From positions 1 through 53,689 of the forward strand of contig NZ_JAAVVE010000028.1 in the NCBI RefSeq assembly GCF_018449795.1: DNA of 53,689 nucleotides. The letters run 5' to 3'. Under the pieces are notes generated by a model. The model did no database searches. It was not told where the DNA came from and worked only from the letters and a program-made list of their open reading frames with translations. A program made the translations under genes and the position numbers. The stretch comes from Sphingomonas sp. dw_22. GTDB taxonomy: Bacteria > Pseudomonadota > Alphaproteobacteria > Sphingomonadales > Sphingomonadaceae. Shown here in pieces: positions 1-10,196 of the stretch; position 1 is the first letter of the stretch; each line of letters opens with the position of its first letter.

Positions 1-167
1 CGTCGTTCCCGTGAGGAGCACCGCTGCGGTGGAGTGGCTTCTATGCGCGGCTTTTGATTCGGTCAACCGCGATTTGTAACTTTCTGTCTTTTTTCCGAAA
101 CAAGCCCCGAAACCCGCGGAAAACCGTGCTTTACGGCATCTCAAGATGTGTGGCCCATGATGGTTTT

Positions 168-1646
168 GTGACCGGAACTACCGCCCAGACCCCGAATCAG
201 CCTGCCGAATCGCTTCGGAATCAGGTCCGCAGCGCCGTGATCTGGCGTTCGGGCACCCAGATTCTCGGCCAGATGCTCGCCTGGATCTCCACCTTCCTGG
301 TGATCCGGATCCTGAGCCCCTCGGACTATGGCCTGTTCGCGATGACGCAGGTGGTGCTGGTCCTACTCAACATGCTCAACGGCTATGGACTCGCGAGCGC
401 GCTCATCCAGCGCGGCGAGGCCGGGCGCCACGCGCAGCGCCAGCTCTTCGGCATGCTGATCCTGCTGAACCTCGGGCTCGGCGCGATCCAGTTCGCCGCC
501 GCCCCGCTTGCCGCCGCCTATTATCGCCAGCCGATGGTGACCGATCTGCTGCGGGTGCAGGCGCTGCTCTACATCGCGACGCCGTTCATCGCCCTTCCCT
601 ATGCGCTGCTGGCGCGCGAGATGGATTTCCGCAAACAGGCCCAGGTGAACTTCGTCTCCGCCGCGGCCGGCGCGCTCGCCGCATTGGGCGGCGCGCTTGC
701 GGGATGGGGCGTGTGGACCCTGGTCGCCGCGCCGATCGCCCTGTTCAGCGTCCGCGCGATCGGGATGACGCTGGCCGCGCGCTCGCTGATGTGGCCGAGC
801 TTCGACTTCCGCGGCGCCGGCGACATCGCCCGCTATGGCGGCGTGATGGCGACCGGACAGATCTTCTGGTTCCTCCAGAGCCAGGCGGACGTGTTCATCG
901 CCGGGCGCCAGTTCGATCCGCACACGCTGGGCATCTATACGACCAGCCTGTTCCTCACCCAGATCTTCGTCTCGAAGTTCGTGCCGCCGCTGAACGAAGT
1001 CGCCTTCTCCGCCTATGCCCGACTGAAGGACGATCGCGCCGCCGTGGCGGCCGCCTTCGTGAAGGGCGCCCGGATCATCATGGTCGTCGCGATGCCCTTC
1101 TACATGGGGCTGGCCGCGACTTCCGGACCGCTGGTCCAGGTGGTGCTCGGCCCCAAATGGATCGAGGCCGCGCCGATCGTCCATTGGCTGGCGCTCGCCA
1201 TGCCGATGATGACGCTGCAAACCCTGTTCGCGCCGGCGAGCGATGCGTGCGGCCGCCCGGGAATCAGCGCGCGCAACGCCGCGACCGGCGCGGCGCTGCT
1301 GCCCGTCGCCTTCCTGATCGGGGTGCAATGGGGATTGCCGGGGCTGATCGCCGCCTGGTTCGCCGCCTATCCGCTCTATCTGGCGATCTGCACCTGGCGA
1401 ACGCTGCCGGTGATCGGCGTCAAGCTCCGCACTTTGGCCGAATCGATCGCGCCGCCGGTGCTGGCCGCGGTGGCGATGGGGCTGGTGGTGGGGCTGGCCG
1501 ATCACCTGCTGCCGGGGATGGCGCCGGTCGCCCGGCTCGGCCTGCTCGTCCTGATCGGCGGCGTCACCTATGGCGCGCTGCTTCTTCTCTTCGCGCGCAC
1601 CATGCTGGTCGAAGTAATCGCGCTGGTCCGCAATCGCGCCGGCTAG
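168..1646 (+). CDS. Polysaccharide / lipopolysaccharide flippase (MOP superfamily, Wzx-like)
   Basis: Integral membrane protein of about 492 residues, close to the usual length for Wzx-type flippases, which move undecaprenyl-linked sugar units across the inner membrane. The protein is almost all hydrophobic helices, beginning with an amphipathic segment (SAVIWRSGTQILGQML) and the family-like VIRILSPSDYGLFAM stretch about 40 residues in. The frame opens further upstream at a TTG at 54, but residues from there are basic and unlike the family, so I prefer the GTG at 168. Neither start has a good Shine-Dalgarno site, so the start is uncertain. A weak promoter-like pair (TTGATT at 54, TAACTT at 77, 17-bp spacer) lies upstream. 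No glycosyltransferases follow, so any polysaccharide cluster would lie to the left of the window. Family call is firm; substrate unknown. Confidence 0.8.
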   Translation: MTGTTAQTPNQPAESLRNQVRSAVIWRSGTQILGQMLAWISTFLVIRILSPSDYGLFAMTQVVLVLLNMLNGYGLASALIQRGEAGRHAQRQLFGMLILLNLGLGAIQFAAAPLAAAYYRQPMVTDLLRVQALLYIATPFIALPYALLAREMDFRKQAQVNFVSAAAGALAALGGALAGWGVWTLVAAPIALFSVRAIGMTLAARSLMWPSFDFRGAGDIARYGGVMATGQIFWFLQSQADVFIAGRQFDPHTLGIYTTSLFLTQIFVSKFVPPLNEVAFSAYARLKDDRAAVAAAFVKGARIIMVVAMPFYMGLAATSGPLVQVVLGPKWIEAAPIVHWLALAMPMMTLQTLFAPASDACGRPGISARNAATGAALLPVAFLIGVQWGLPGLIAAWFAAYPLYLAICTWRTLPVIGVKLRTLAESIAPPVLAAVAMGLVVGLADHLLPGMAPVARLGLLVLIGGVTYGALLLLFARTMLVEVIALVRNRAG

Positions 1647-1652
1647 GGGCTT

Positions 1653-1770
1653 GCAATGTAGGATTTCGAAGCCGACCGAAGGACCGGCTCTTTCTCATCG
1701 TCGATGTCTTGAAAAACGCGGAATCCGGAAGGAAGGCTTTTCGACATAGCCGGTGTCAACCGTGTCAACC
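1653..1770 (+). repeat. Degenerate dispersed intergenic element, copy 1
   Basis: This non-coding stretch after the flippase starts with GCAATGTAGGATTTC and ends with two GTCAAC words 9 bp apart (1755-1770). The same two parts, in the same order on the opposite strand, occur at 22110-22357. The 15-bp match alone could be chance in a window this size; the ordered pairing makes a dispersed repeat more likely. No gene is visible here. Confidence 0.3.
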
Positions 1771-1846
1771 GATCGAGTCGGCCGGCCACGCCCCAGAATC
1801 CGCGGAATCCACGTATTTCCGCCGGTTTCTCACGCAACCGCCTCGG

Positions 1847-2275
1847 CTACACCGCCTGGATATAGGCCCGCATCGCCTCGGCCTCCGATTCGATGCGGTC
1901 GATCCGGTATTTCACCAGATCGCCGATCGAGACGAAGCCGGTGATCCGGCCGCCCTCGACCACGGGCAGGTGGCGGATGCGCCGCCGGGTCATCAGCGCG
2001 AGCGCGCCCAGCACCGTTTCCCCCGGATCGACCGTGATCGCCGGCGCGGTCATCACCTGGCTGACCGTGCGGTCGAGCGCCGCGGCGCCGAACTGCTCCA
2101 GGCAATAGATCACGTCGCGTTCGGAAAAGATGCCGGCAACCGTGTCGCCGTCGAGCACCGGCACCGCGCCGATCCTCCGTCCCGCCAATAATGCGACTGC
2201 TTCGGCCACGGTTCGATCGGCACCGATCGACACCACTTCATGGCCTTTCCCCCCCAGGATCGCTGCGATCGTCAT
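1847..2275 (-). CDS. CBS domain pair protein
   Basis: A 142-residue soluble protein made of two CBS domains (about residues 13-63 and 75-127), which together form one Bateman module that usually binds adenine nucleotides and senses energy state. The second domain shows the typical pattern RRRIRHLPVVEGGRITGFVS followed by GDLVKYRI; the first has GAVPVLDGDTVAGIFSERDV. There is no fused enzyme or channel, so it is a stand-alone CBS pair, common in alphaproteobacteria. The short C-terminal helix (residues 128-142) is charged. It is transcribed divergently from the small membrane protein that starts at 2341. Ligand and partner cannot be read from the sequence. Confidence 0.88.
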   Translation of the reverse strand: MTIAAILGGKGHEVVSIGADRTVAEAVALLAGRRIGAVPVLDGDTVAGIFSERDVIYCLEQFGAAALDRTVSQVMTAPAITVDPGETVLGALALMTRRRIRHLPVVEGGRITGFVSIGDLVKYRIDRIESEAEAMRAYIQAV

Positions 2276-2340
2276 CGCTTATCTCCGCATACGGGTTCAG
2301 GCGATTGTTTCTCCCATGATTCGCTCCCAATTGCAAAGCC

Positions 2341-2640
2341 ATGGATGAGCGCCCCGAAGGATTGGACGATCCCGAATATGCGGCCTTCGCCTGGGGCCGC
2401 TTCCGCCGCATCCTGGGATGGATGGCGCTGGTGTCGCTGTTCACCTCGGGCGTCGCCGAGCTGGCGCTCTATTGGTCGATGGGCGAGCTGCGACTCGCCA
2501 CCGCCCTCGCCACGTTCTTCGGCGTGTTCCTGACGATGATGCTCGCCGCCGCGCTGATGGGGCTTATGTTCCTGAGCTCGGGCACCGGGCACGACGCGCA
2601 GGTGAAGGATCCGCTCAAGGGCGAGATCGATATCGACTGA
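2341..2640 (+). CDS. Small two-helix membrane protein, conserved hypothetical
   Basis: A 99-residue protein with an acidic start (MDERPEGLDDPEYAAFAWGRF), two hydrophobic helices (about residues 25-45 and 53-77) and an acidic tail ending GEIDID. The start ATG directly follows the CBS gene's upstream region, and the gene ends two bases before the stop of the convergent DUF4139 gene. Charges suggest both ends are cytoplasmic. The arrangement, codon use and tight spacing support a real gene. I do not recognise the family by name and assign no function. Confidence 0.7.
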   Translation: MDERPEGLDDPEYAAFAWGRFRRILGWMALVSLFTSGVAELALYWSMGELRLATALATFFGVFLTMMLAAALMGLMFLSSGTGHDAQVKDPLKGEIDID

Positions 2641-2642
2641 GA

Positions 2643-4202
2643 TCAGCGCTCCAGCCTGAGCGCGAATTCGAGATGCGCCGCGCCGTTCGCGGGCACGGTG
2701 ACGCGCCAGGTTTTCACGCCCTTGCGCTCGATCAGCTTCGCATTGGACGAGGCGAGCCCATAGGGAATCGCCAGTTCGAAGGTCTCGGGCGTCGCGCGCG
2801 CATTGGTGACTTCCACCACGAAGGGCTGGCGGCGGCGGGAGGGCGGCCGGGCGACCACCCGATAGCGGACATCATCGCTCTCGCCGGTGCCGAACTCGAC
2901 TTCCTCGCCCACCGCGCGATCGGCGAGATCGCTCTCGCCCACCAGCAGCGATTCGCCGCGCGCCTGCTCGAACACCGCGACGCCGCCGGCCGGAAGCGGA
3001 AGGCCGAGCCCCTTTGCCGCGAGATTCTCGGTACGCAGGATCCGCGCGGCGGCTTCGCTTTCGGGGCCGTCGCCGTCCGCATCATAGTCGAACGGCTCGA
3101 ACCTGCCGGTATAGACGCGCTCGAACCTGACCTTCTTGCGGTCGATCATCGCCACCTGCTTGCGGCTCTGCGCCGCGACGGTGACGGGTTCGGGGATGCG
3201 ATAGAGCTTGAGGTCGCCGAGTTCCTCCTGCTGCGCCACCATCGCCGGGACCGGCGCGGCCATGGGCATTCGGGCGCTCCGCATGCCGGTGACGACGATA
3301 TCCTCGGCATATGCCATGGGCGCAGCCGGTGCAGGGGGCGATGGCGGCTCCATCCCCCAGCGCGGGAAGGTGCTGGTGGTATCCATCGGCCAGCAGCGCA
3401 GGTGCAGCGCCAGGTCCGGCCCCCTGGGCAGAACAGCGGCGGCCTCCTTGTTGGGCGCACCGGCAACCGCGTTGGTGTTCGCGTCCGCGAACCCCTGGCT
3501 GCCGCCATTGACCACGGTCAGCCAGGCGAACAGGTCGAGCGTCTCGCCATCATCGGCGACGCGGGCGACATAATTGGCCGACCAGTCAAACCCCTGCGCC
3601 AGATAGGAAAGCTGCACCGTCACCGTCGCGGCGGCCGCGCTATCAGTGGTCACCGATAGCGTCGGCCTGGCGGAAAGGTCCGCCGGCACGCCGGGATAGG
3701 TCAGCCTTTCAGGCAGGCCCGAGCAGCCGAGCGCCTCGACGCCGTCGGCCGTGGTCAGCACCACGCCGCCGCCGGGGCCGGACTGGATGACGGCCTCCCC
3801 CTCCCGGACCTTGCCGGTCGCGCGGTCGGTGCGGCGAATCGTGACGCGGCGCTTGAGATAGGCGTCGATCAGCGCCGCGGGCGACAGCAGCCGCGCGTCG
3901 CGGTTCTTCTCGTTCACCTGGCGCGGCAGGCCGGTGACGATCGCGGTCTCGGGCAACATCCCCTCGGAGACGCCGACGAAGCGGATCACCGATCTGCCCG
4001 CGGGCACACGGATCGTCCGCGTCTCGGTGACCAGCGCATAGCCGCCCGGCCAGCCGCCCGCGCGAATCGCACCCTCGCCGCGCTGCGGATCGCGGTAGAG
4101 CGTGACCGAGGTCGAATCGATCCGGTCCGATTCGACCAAAGTCTGCGCCGCCACGGGCCAGGCGGCGAGCAGCGAGGTCAAGGCAAGGGCGATGCGGCGC
4201 AT
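2643..4202 (-). CDS. Secreted DUF4139 domain protein with Ton-box-like segment
   Basis: A 519-residue protein with a Sec signal peptide (cleavage after about residue 19, WPVAA-Q). The rest is a DUF4139-type beta-rich protein: an N-terminal domain on VTLYRDPQRGEG, the conserved LSYLAQGFDWSANYVARV block near residue 200, and a C-terminal beta domain ending in an NGAAHLEFALRL strand. The family has no established reaction. It follows its paralogue (4206-5603) by three bases on the same strand, so the two are probably co-transcribed. The odd point is a Pro/Ala-rich linker near residues 285-320 that contains AEDIVVTGMRSARM. That closely resembles the Ton box of sphingomonad TonB receptors, and no receptor barrel follows it. 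Periplasmic or outer-membrane location is inferred. Confidence 0.8.
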   Translation of the reverse strand: MRRIALALTSLLAAWPVAAQTLVESDRIDSTSVTLYRDPQRGEGAIRAGGWPGGYALVTETRTIRVPAGRSVIRFVGVSEGMLPETAIVTGLPRQVNEKNRDARLLSPAALIDAYLKRRVTIRRTDRATGKVREGEAVIQSGPGGGVVLTTADGVEALGCSGLPERLTYPGVPADLSARPTLSVTTDSAAAATVTVQLSYLAQGFDWSANYVARVADDGETLDLFAWLTVVNGGSQGFADANTNAVAGAPNKEAAAVLPRGPDLALHLRCWPMDTTSTFPRWGMEPPSPPAPAAPMAYAEDIVVTGMRSARMPMAAPVPAMVAQQEELGDLKLYRIPEPVTVAAQSRKQVAMIDRKKVRFERVYTGRFEPFDYDADGDGPESEAAARILRTENLAAKGLGLPLPAGGVAVFEQARGESLLVGESDLADRAVGEEVEFGTGESDDVRYRVVARPPSRRRQPFVVEVTNARATPETFELAIPYGLASSNAKLIERKGVKTWRVTVPANGAAHLEFALRLER

Positions 4203-4205
4203 CGG

Positions 4206-5603
4206 TCAGTAGCGCGTGTCGAACACCACGGTCACCGATGCCTTGCCATTGGCGGGCACCGGCACCTTCCACTCCATCCGATCGGCCGAGACGCGCTCGC
4301 CGGCCTGGCTCTGCTCGACGATGCGGACATCGCCCCACAGGCCGTCCTGCGCGAGGTCGATCGTCGCCGGCTCGGGCCGGGCATTGGTGAAATCATAGCG
4401 CATCGCGGTGCGCCACCGCGCCGAGGACAGGCGCTTGCGCTCGACCACCGTCGCGGTGCCCTTCACGTCGAAAGCATCGCCGGTGCGGATCGACATCGCC
4501 GAGCCCATCGGCGCCGCCGCGACCCGGCTCTCGCCGATGAACTGCGGGTCGCCGCGCGCGTCGCGCATATAGACGCGTATCGTGCCCGCGGGGAGCTGGT
4601 CGCCGAGCCCGCCATTCCGCGAAGTGGAGAATTTGAGCACCGACGAGGCGCTGCGCGGATCGGACTGGGTGCTCAGCCAGCCATTGGTCCATTCATAGGC
4701 CTTGCGCGCCGATGCCCCCTTCACGTCGAGGAAGCTGACCTGCTTCTGCTGGGCATTGGCGATCGTCGTCTTCTCGGCCAGCGGATAGAGATAATAGTCG
4801 CCCAGCCGCTCGCGCGGGCCGCTCTCGGTGCCGGCTTCCTCGATCGTCGAATCGGCGAGCTGCGAGAAGCCAGTGCTGCCGCCGCGATTGGGATTGCCGG
4901 CGACGAGCAGCACGTCGGCGCCGCGATAGGTGGTGCCGGTATTGTTGGTGAGCGTCACCCAGCCCTGCATGTCCATCGCGCCCTTGGCTTCGTCGAACAG
5001 CATCACATAGTCGCTGGTCCAGCCGAGCCCGGGGGTGAGATAGGTGAGCGTGGCCGGCACCCGCCCGGCCCGCGCGACCTGGAGGGTGACCGAGAGCGTC
5101 GGCCGGGCGCGCAGATTCTCGGGCACCTTGTCGAAGATCACCCGCACCGGCAGCCCGTCGTCGCGCAGCACTTCGATGCGGTTGCCGATCTGGAGGACGA
5201 TGCCGCCGTTCGCGGCCAGCACCTTGGCCTGCTCGCGCGTCTCGGCGCCGGTCGCGGGATTGGTCCGCACGATCGTCACGACCGATCCGACCGCCTTCTC
5301 CATCAGCTTGTCGGGCGAGAGCAGGTCGTAATCGAAATTCTGCTCGACGATGCCGATGCCCGGGCCGGAGAGCGTCACCGTCTCCGATCGGATCTGCGCC
5401 GACACGTCGGCGAATTCCTGCCGGGTGCGGCCGGCGGGAAGATCGAGCTGGCGCACGTCCTGCACCAGCGACTGGCCGTTCTGGTAGATGGTGACCGAAA
5501 GCTCGCCCTGCGCGGTCTGGTCAGGGGAAGGCACCGCCGCGGTCTGCGCCTGCGCCTGCGCGGCAAACGGCAGGCCCAAGAGAATCAACGCCCCCAAACG
5601 CAT
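4206..5603 (-). CDS. Secreted DUF4139 domain protein (first of tandem pair)
   Basis: A 465-residue protein with a clean signal peptide (MRLGALILLGLPFAAQAQA). The open frame extends 17 codons upstream to 5654, but the ATG at 5603 is preceded by a strong GGGGAGG site at ideal distance, so that start is chosen. Conserved DUF4139 blocks include LSVTIYQNGQSLVQDVRQL near the N-terminus and ATLTYLTPGLGWTSDYVMLF near residue 210, aligning with LSYLAQGFDWSANYV of the neighbour. That shows a tandem duplication followed by strong divergence. It ends with a beta-strand (KASVTVVFDTRY) and lacks the Ton-box-like insert found in the second copy. Function unknown; an exported structural or envelope role is inference. 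Confidence 0.85.
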   Translation of the reverse strand: MRLGALILLGLPFAAQAQAQTAAVPSPDQTAQGELSVTIYQNGQSLVQDVRQLDLPAGRTRQEFADVSAQIRSETVTLSGPGIGIVEQNFDYDLLSPDKLMEKAVGSVVTIVRTNPATGAETREQAKVLAANGGIVLQIGNRIEVLRDDGLPVRVIFDKVPENLRARPTLSVTLQVARAGRVPATLTYLTPGLGWTSDYVMLFDEAKGAMDMQGWVTLTNNTGTTYRGADVLLVAGNPNRGGSTGFSQLADSTIEEAGTESGPRERLGDYYLYPLAEKTTIANAQQKQVSFLDVKGASARKAYEWTNGWLSTQSDPRSASSVLKFSTSRNGGLGDQLPAGTIRVYMRDARGDPQFIGESRVAAAPMGSAMSIRTGDAFDVKGTATVVERKRLSSARWRTAMRYDFTNARPEPATIDLAQDGLWGDVRIVEQSQAGERVSADRMEWKVPVPANGKASVTVVFDTRY

Positions 5604-5702
5604 ACATCCTCCCCAGATGGTCTCTGGAGAGGATGCTAGCAGGTTGCAGCCCAAGGGCTAGTCTGTCTTGAAACCGTCAGATCGGCGGATGCCGAGGACG
5701 GA

Positions 5703-6536
5703 TCAGGAAGCCGAAACCTCGGCGTCGTCGCTCTTCGCGGTGCGGCGGCGACGCGGCTTCTTGGGGGCCTCCTCGGCGGCATCGGCGCTGGTCTCGATCC
5801 CGAAGGCCGGCGGTAGCACCGCCAGATCGATGCCGTGCGACGGCGCCTCGGCCTCGACGGCCTCCTCACGGCGCGGACGGCCGCGGCGGCGCGGTGCACG
5901 ATCCTGCGCTTCCTCGCCACTGGCTTCGATGGCCTCGACAGCCGGCGCGGCGGCTTCGGCGTGGCCGCCGTTGCCATTCACGTTGCCGTTCGCATAGCCA
6001 TTGCCGTTGGCATTGGGGCGGCCGTTGCGGCGATCCTCACGGGGTTCCCGAGGCTCGCGCGCTTCGCGGGGCTCGCGGCCCTCACGATCGTCGCGATTGC
6101 CACGGGCTTCGCGATCGTCGCGGTTGCCGCGATTCTCGCGCTGCTGCGGTTGCTGCTGGCGCGGCTCCTGGAAATCGCGCTCGTCGCGATTGCCGTCGGC
6201 CTCGAAATCGAAATCCTCGTCCTGGTCCTCGTCGTCACGCGGGCGGCGATTCTGGTTCGGATTCTGGTTTTGCTCCTCGAAGCGCGAGCGGGTTTCGCTC
6301 AGCACCCGGAAATAGTGGTCCGCGAACTGGAGATAATATTCGGCGTTGACCCGATCGCCCTGCATCTGCGCGTCGCGCGCGAGATTCTTGTACTTCTCAA
6401 GAAGCTGAGCCGCATTGCCGCGAGCGCGATTGTCGATACGATTGCCGTTGTCGCGCTGGTTGGGGTTGCCACCCCGCCCTTGCTGCTGCCCGCCACGACC
6501 GCGACGGCGGCCGTTTGCCTGACGATTGTTGATCAA
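5703..6536 (-). CDS. DUF4167 domain protein with low-complexity Arg/Asn/Glu-rich tail
   Basis: A 277-residue protein. The N-terminal ~75 residues are the DUF4167 domain typical of alphaproteobacteria: INNRQANGRRRGRGG, then QLLEKYKNLARDAQMQGDRVN and AEYYLQFADHYFRVL. The rest is disordered and charged, with runs of Arg-Glu/Asp (GNRDDREARGNRDDRE), Gly-Asn repeats and a basic PKKPRRRRTAK patch near the C-terminus, suggesting RNA or DNA binding. The start is TTG, with AGGAC 9 bases upstream, and it matches the family's usual beginning. It lies downstream of prmC on the same strand after a 258-bp gap (6537-6794) in which I see no gene. Molecular role not established. Confidence 0.88.
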   Translation of the reverse strand: MINNRQANGRRRGRGGQQQGRGGNPNQRDNGNRIDNRARGNAAQLLEKYKNLARDAQMQGDRVNAEYYLQFADHYFRVLSETRSRFEEQNQNPNQNRRPRDDEDQDEDFDFEADGNRDERDFQEPRQQQPQQRENRGNRDDREARGNRDDREGREPREAREPREPREDRRNGRPNANGNGYANGNVNGNGGHAEAAAPAVEAIEASGEEAQDRAPRRRGRPRREEAVEAEAPSHGIDLAVLPPAFGIETSADAAEEAPKKPRRRRTAKSDDAEVSAS

Positions 6537-6794
6537 GATCTGTTTGTCCTGTCCTACTAAGCCGTCCGTCGGTCCATCATGGGTTCCGGATGCAAGTTAC
6601 ATTCGCAGGGGGCGCCGGATGTCTCCAGCGCTTCCCGCCTGCCACGGCCGCCGGACTGCAGCGGCTCACATGACCATGGAGTGGGCTATAGCCCTGATTT
6701 CAACAACTTGGTTGAAAGTGCCTCGCCCCGGCGCCGTTCTTAGCCCGTGCAGCATCAATCTCCAAGCAGAAATATGTGACGTTTTGATGCGATT

Positions 6795-7603
6795 TCAAGT
6801 GAGCCGTATCGCACGGGGACGCCCGCCGAGATCCTCATAGACCATGGGGGCGAGGCCGGAATTGCGGGCAATTGCGGATACCGTCTCGGCCTGGGACCAG
6901 CCGATCTCGACGATCGCCGTGCCGCCGGGCGCCAGCAGGCGCCGCAGATCGGGCAGGATGCGGCGATAGTCATCGAGCCCGTCGGGTCCGGCGAACAGCG
7001 CCGAGGCGGGCTCATAGCGGCGGACATCCTCGGGCAGCGTCTCGTCCGTGCCGATATAGGGCGGGTTGGCGAGGATCAGGTCGAAGCGCCGGTCCAGCCC
7101 GGCGCCCCAGTCGCCCAGTCGGAACGCGGCGCGATCCGCCATGCCGAGGCGCTCGGCATTGGCGCGCGCATAGCCGAGCGCCGCCTCGGACCGGTCTATG
7201 CCCAGCCCCGTCGCACCGGGCCATTGGTCGAGCGCCGCGAGCAGCAGCGTGCCAGGGCCGGTACCCAGATCGAGGATCGAGGCCGGCGCACGCTCGCCGA
7301 ACCAGTCGATCGCCGCCTCGATCAGCGTCTCGCTGTCCGGCCGCGGCACCAGCGCGCCCGGCCCCACCCGGAGGTCGATCGTCCAGAAGGCGCGCGTGCC
7401 GGTGATATAGGCGACGGGCTCATGCGCGAGGCGGCGCGCGACCAGCGCCTCAAAGGCTTGGGGCGCCGGATCATCGAGCCGCCGCAACAACAGGTCGTCG
7501 CGGGAGACGTCCAACGCGTGCGCCATCAGCAATTCAGCATCGAGCCGCGGCGTATCGCTGACTTCGGCAAGGCGCTGGGCCGCGGCAGCGAGCGCCGCAC
7601 GTA

Positions 7604-7607
<4 letters not shown>
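6795..7607 (-). CDS. prmC: Peptide chain release factor N5-glutamine methyltransferase PrmC
   Basis: SAM-dependent enzyme of 270 residues that methylates the glutamine of the GGQ motif in release factors. An N-terminal helical domain (residues 1-75) is followed by a Rossmann methyltransferase fold with the SAM-binding loop DLGTGPGT at 113-120. The diagnostic NPPY motif at 181-184 holds the target glutamine. Its ATG overlaps the stop of prfA by 4 bp, so enzyme and substrate are translationally coupled, the usual arrangement in many bacteria. Confidence 0.96.
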
Positions 7608-8673
<1,066 letters not shown>

Positions 8674-8677
<4 letters not shown>

Positions 8678-9918
8678 GCGCCGACCAGTTGCAAGACTAG
8701 CTCTTTGACACGTTCATGCTCTTCGACGCCTTGCGCCGCCCGCGTATTGATCTCGGATGAATCTTCGTCGCCCCGAATGGACACCAGGACTTTGGCGAGA
8801 ACTTTCGTAGCTTTGTCGTACCGCTTCCTCGGCGATCCCGTTGCGATCATATCCGCCGAAAGACCGCTTTGACGGAATAGCTTCAATGCGCGCAGGCCGA
8901 TCTTGAACGCGGAATCATCCTCCACCGCAATGATGACATCCGGCTTCTCGGCGGGGGGCTCCTCGATCAGCATCGCCAACCGCTCGACCCCCGCGGCCCA
9001 GCCCACGCCCGGCGTCTCGGGGCCGCCGAGATTGCCGATCAGCCCGTCATAGCGCCCCCCCGCAAGCACCGTGCCCTGCGCGCCCAACCGATCGGTGACG
9101 AACTCGAACGCCGTGTGCCGGTAATAATCGAGCCCGCGCACCAGCCGCGCGTTGCGCGTCCACTGCACGCCCGCAGCATCCAGCCCATCGGTCACCGCCC
9201 TGAAGAAGGTCGCGGCCTCCTCGGTCAGATAGGCGTCGATATCGGGCGCGCTGTCGGCGATGGAACGGTCGCGCGGATCCTTCGAATCGAGGATGCGCAG
9301 CGGATTCTTCTCGAGCCGCGTCTGGCTGTCCTCGGACAGTTCCTCGCGATGCTTCTCGAAATGCGCGACCAGCGCCGTCCGCCACGCATCGCGCGTCTCG
9401 GCATCGCCCAGCGTGTTGAGCTGCAGCGTCACGCCGTCGGCGATACCCAGCTCGTGCAGAAGTTGATCCGCCAGCACGAGCAGCTCGACGTCCGCCGCCG
9501 GCTCGGCCGCGCCGATGATCTCGGCGTCGATCTGGTGGAACTGGCGGAATCGCCCCTTTTGCGGCCGCTCGTAGCGGAACACCGCGCCGCTCGTGACCAG
9601 CTTCATCGGCGCATGCTGCTGCCAGCCCTCGGTGATGAAGGCGCGGCAGATGCCGGCGGTGAACTCGGGACGCAGCGTGATAAGGTCGCCGCCCTTGTCC
9701 TCGAAGGTATACATCTCCTTCGAGACGACGTCGCTGGTCTCGCCCATCGACCGCGCGAACACGCCGGTCGCCTCGAACACCGGGATTTCGACGCGCTGGA
9801 AGCAATAGAGCCGCCGCACCCGATCGAATTTCTCGAGCACGGCCGCGAAGCGCCGCTGCTCGTCGCCGAAGATGTCCTGGGTGCCCCGGATGCGCTTGGG
9901 GGTTTCGATACGTGCCAT
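8674..9918 (-). CDS. hisS: Histidyl-tRNA synthetase
   Basis: Class II aminoacyl-tRNA synthetase of 414 residues that charges tRNA-His. The N-terminus [12 protein letters not shown] is typical. Motif 2 with its arginines is [16 protein letters not shown] (about 114-129), the HisA signature [15 protein letters not shown] lies near 258, and motif 3 is [15 protein letters not shown] shortened C-terminal anticodon-binding domain follows ([19 protein letters not shown] to the end). It heads the hisS-prfA-prmC operon. The 278-bp gap between it and the divergent efflux operon holds a perfect palindrome at 9986-10011. Confidence 0.96.
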
Positions 9919-9985
9919 CGCCGCGCGATTAGGCGCGTTCAGCCGCTATCGCAACGCACGAGATCACTGCCGCCGCGCCGCCCCG

Positions 9986-10011
9986 GAAATGCGGGCATCC
10001 GGCCGCATTTC
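9986..10011. promoter_or_regulatory. Perfect 9-bp inverted repeat between hisS and the efflux operon
   Basis: GAAATGCGG and CCGCATTTC are separated by 8 bases, about 68 bp upstream of the hisS start and 186 bp upstream of the efflux adaptor start. No T-run follows on either strand, so a terminator is unlikely. A dimeric repressor site is possible, but no TetR or MarR gene is adjacent, so this is only a candidate operator. Confidence 0.35.
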
Positions 10012-10196
10012 TGAGACCCGGCCGCCAAGGACTTCCGCCCGCTCCCGAAATGTGAAAACCCGTCCCGAATGGACGCGCCTTTCGCGTTTCCGGGATATTT
10101 CTCCTGTGGAACGAAAGAAACCGCTTGCCTATGAGCGAGTTTCGCAATTGACCTGCGCCCCCCGCTTCCGGGGAGCGCTATGAGCGGGTTCTTGAA

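Noticed and set aside
1643..1837. 64-codon minus-strand ORF after the flippase gene
   Set aside because: It overlaps the dispersed repeat, has no ribosome-binding site, and its codon pattern is not gene-like.
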